Assembly: GCA_964036275.1 (NCBI GenBank) | Contig: OZ038439.1 | Coordinates: 15,050,330 to 15,114,329, forward strand | Source: Litoditis marina | Lineage: Eukaryota; Nematoda; Chromadorea; Rhabditida; Rhabditidae | Reading direction: 5' to 3' | Length of the DNA stretch: 64,000 nt | Shown here: positions 62,312 through 64,000 of the stretch, piece after piece | Layout: each line of letters begins with the position of its first letter | Position numbering within the stretch: position 1 is the first letter of the stretch | The notes under the pieces: model-generated | Told to the model about the DNA's origin: nothing | Seen by the model: only the letters and a program-made list of their open reading frames with translations | Databases searched by the model: none | Position numbers and translations under genes: made by a program

Positions 62312-63097
62312 GATGTCAGGAACTATCCACGGTATAGTCGACGTCTTCTCTACTAACAGTCCTACAGTACACATACAAAACTGCTTATAACTATTGTGTA
62401 CTGCCAATCTTTTGAATCATTTTTAGTAAAGAGAAAAAATCTAATTTAAACTCGTAGTCTTTTCCGAATAACATTTACGATTTTTCGAAGCAATGTAAGT
62501 TTTGTAATCTCACTGTGGGAATGTCAACACACATTAAAATCGTAATTTATGAGTTTTGCCTGAAAAAAAACGAGATCAAACTACAAACACAGTGAGATCA
62601 GGTAGGCTAAACCGTATACGGTAGGTAACAGTTACAATGTGTGTGAGGTTAGTTACATAAACTAGGTAATTTTCAGATAGCTCTATTTCGCTCAAACATT
62701 GATTGCCTCCCATCGTCCACTGGATTGATTCAAGTCCTTTTATATCATTAGTATTATTATTATCATTATTGATTGCTAGACTTTGATATATTAACTGTGC
62801 TCACAACGTTTACCAGTCAGGCAAACAATATGTACGTACTTTGTACGCTATTAATGAACTCAATGAAGTTGTATTATCATGTTTTGTTTTGATCGAATGA
62901 TTACGGTTATTCTCCAGTCGAGCTATAGTCAGTTCCATCCACCTGTCACCCTCCACAGTGATCTACTCAAAGTTGCAGGTCAAAGTTTAAAGTGTTGACC
63001 TTTTTTGGAATTTTCATCAAATTTTGGTATAATGCCTTCTACAGTTCTACCACATCATCTCCGGAAGTTTGAAACCAAAATAATGAGTTGATGTGCA

Positions 63098-63195
63098 CTA
63101 ATGCGCAGTGGTTAGCACTTTGCTACGAATATTTTGCTCACAGGCTCGATTCCGGCCAGAGACAGAAGTTTATAAGTTCGGCACCCACTATAGCA
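63098..63195 (+). repeat. tRNA-derived SINE-like element, copy 2
   Basis: GCAGTGGTTAGCACTTTGCT ... TTTTGCTCACAGGCTCGATT ... GAGACAGAAGTTTATAAGTT, then CGGCACCCACTATAGC. Collinear with 19046-19160. Confidence 0.65.
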
Positions 63196-63289
63196 GCGCA
63201 TCGGTTGGTGAAACATAGTATAGATGAAGGCGGGCTGAAGTATTAAGTTTTAGTACGATCCGATAGATCACTGAATTCGGCGAAAACTT

Positions 63290-63470
63290 TGAAAACGCTG
63301 GCAGCTTAAAATACCGGAGAAAATGCAGGTTTAAATACTGGTGTCGAATTAGCCTGCATCTCCTTATGAATTTCAAAAAGTACAGGCGACATCTGGCTGA
63401 CCCCGGTATTTTAAGTTGCAAAATCGGCGAGTCCGGTATTTTAAGTTGCAGCGGTTTTTCAGAGAACTCT
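63290..63470. repeat. Inverted repeat with CCGGTATTTTAAGTTGC arms
   Basis: GCTGGCAGCTTAAAATACCG, then GAG, on the left is answered twice on the right: CCCGGTATTTTAAGTTGC at about 63402 and TCCGGTATTTTAAGTTGCAG at about 63433. Foldback element or hairpin; no other copy in the window. Confidence 0.55.
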
Positions 63471-64000
63471 CAACTGAACCGGGATCAAACTACAAACACA
63501 GAAGAATGAGAATATACAAAAACTGTCGCGTGATTCTCCTACGAATCCCTTTTCAGATAGATTACAGAAAATTGATAATCAGAAAACATTATTCGGTTAT
63601 TATGATGTTCACTCGGTCACTTCATGTAAATACAAAACCGAGAAGTTACATGTTTGGTTGAAACAAAAAAGTTACATTTTATACTTGAAAACAAATTCCA
63701 CAAATATTGTATAAGTATGCTTCAATCAAGATCATTTGAATGATCTATTCTGTTAGCTACTAACAAACAAATAGGGCTATATAATGAAAACAGTTTGAAA
63801 CAACAAACGGAGAAAACCTAAAATTATGTTATGCAAATCACAGATTTCACAATACAGTAGATATGTTTTGTAATCCCGTTCAAATTGGAGGTGTCACCTT
63901 TCGAAATATTCTTCTAAATGGAACGAAATTTTAAACGAGACAGATATCATACTCCTAAGTTAAATGCTAAATGTTTATAAATGCTCTTAAAGTATATATT

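Larger units (their letters stand above)
62312..64000. other. Region downstream of the last gene; repeats only
   Basis: No exon-like blocks seen. Contains the SINE-like copy at 63098-63195 and the inverted repeat at 63290-63470. The rest is AT-rich. Confidence 0.45.

Overview
The window is nuclear DNA from a nematode, most likely a Caenorhabditis-type rhabditid. The evidence is many small exons joined across GT...TTTCAG introns, acceptor-like TTTCAG sites just 5' of start codons (as at spliced-leader sites), two Sre-family chemoreceptor genes, two SH2-plus-tyrosine-kinase genes of the Fer-like type, a decayed MSP-domain gene, and a heavy load of inverted-repeat elements. All gene models were built by hand: exon ends were chosen so that splice sites, reading phase and paralogue alignment agree. 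No database search was run.

Layout. 0.15-0.6 kb: last two exons of an unrecognised gene. 1.7-7.8 kb (+): a 495-residue SH2-kinase gene. 8.5-19.4 kb: a cluster of five paralogues (four intact, one broken) for small secreted proteins made of degenerate Asn-Phe-Asn-Gln-Gly-Thr repeats. They form two divergent pairs, each start preceded by the same promoter module; the broken copy carries a solo LTR with a 5-bp target duplication. 19.9-29.8 kb (+): a second, 401-residue SH2-kinase gene, with an apparently intact two-ORF LINE of about 4.7 kb lying antisense in its fifth intron. 30.0-30.3 kb (-): an MSP-domain pseudogene. 30.6-31.7 kb (-): a gene with a GIY-YIG nuclease-like domain. 32.8-37.0 kb (-) and 49.3-52.2 kb (-): two intact Sre-type receptor genes with identical intron positions. 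Between them lie a 149-bp satellite, a duplicated 2.6-kb GC-rich repeat unit containing tRNA-like segments, and a hAT-like inverted-repeat element with a perfect 8-bp target duplication. 53.8-54.5 kb: a degenerate array of about 153 bp period. 55.5-62.3 kb (+): a secreted Thr/Pro-rich protein with a helical C-terminal part. The last 1.7 kb holds repeats only.

How the parts fit. The two kinases flank the repeat-protein cluster. SH2-kinases of this type and MSP-domain proteins are largely sperm products in C. elegans, so part of the window may be a male-germline neighbourhood; that is inference. The most interesting piece is the repeat-protein cluster: shared promoter module, shared gene architecture, and signs of inversion or promoter exchange between duplicates.
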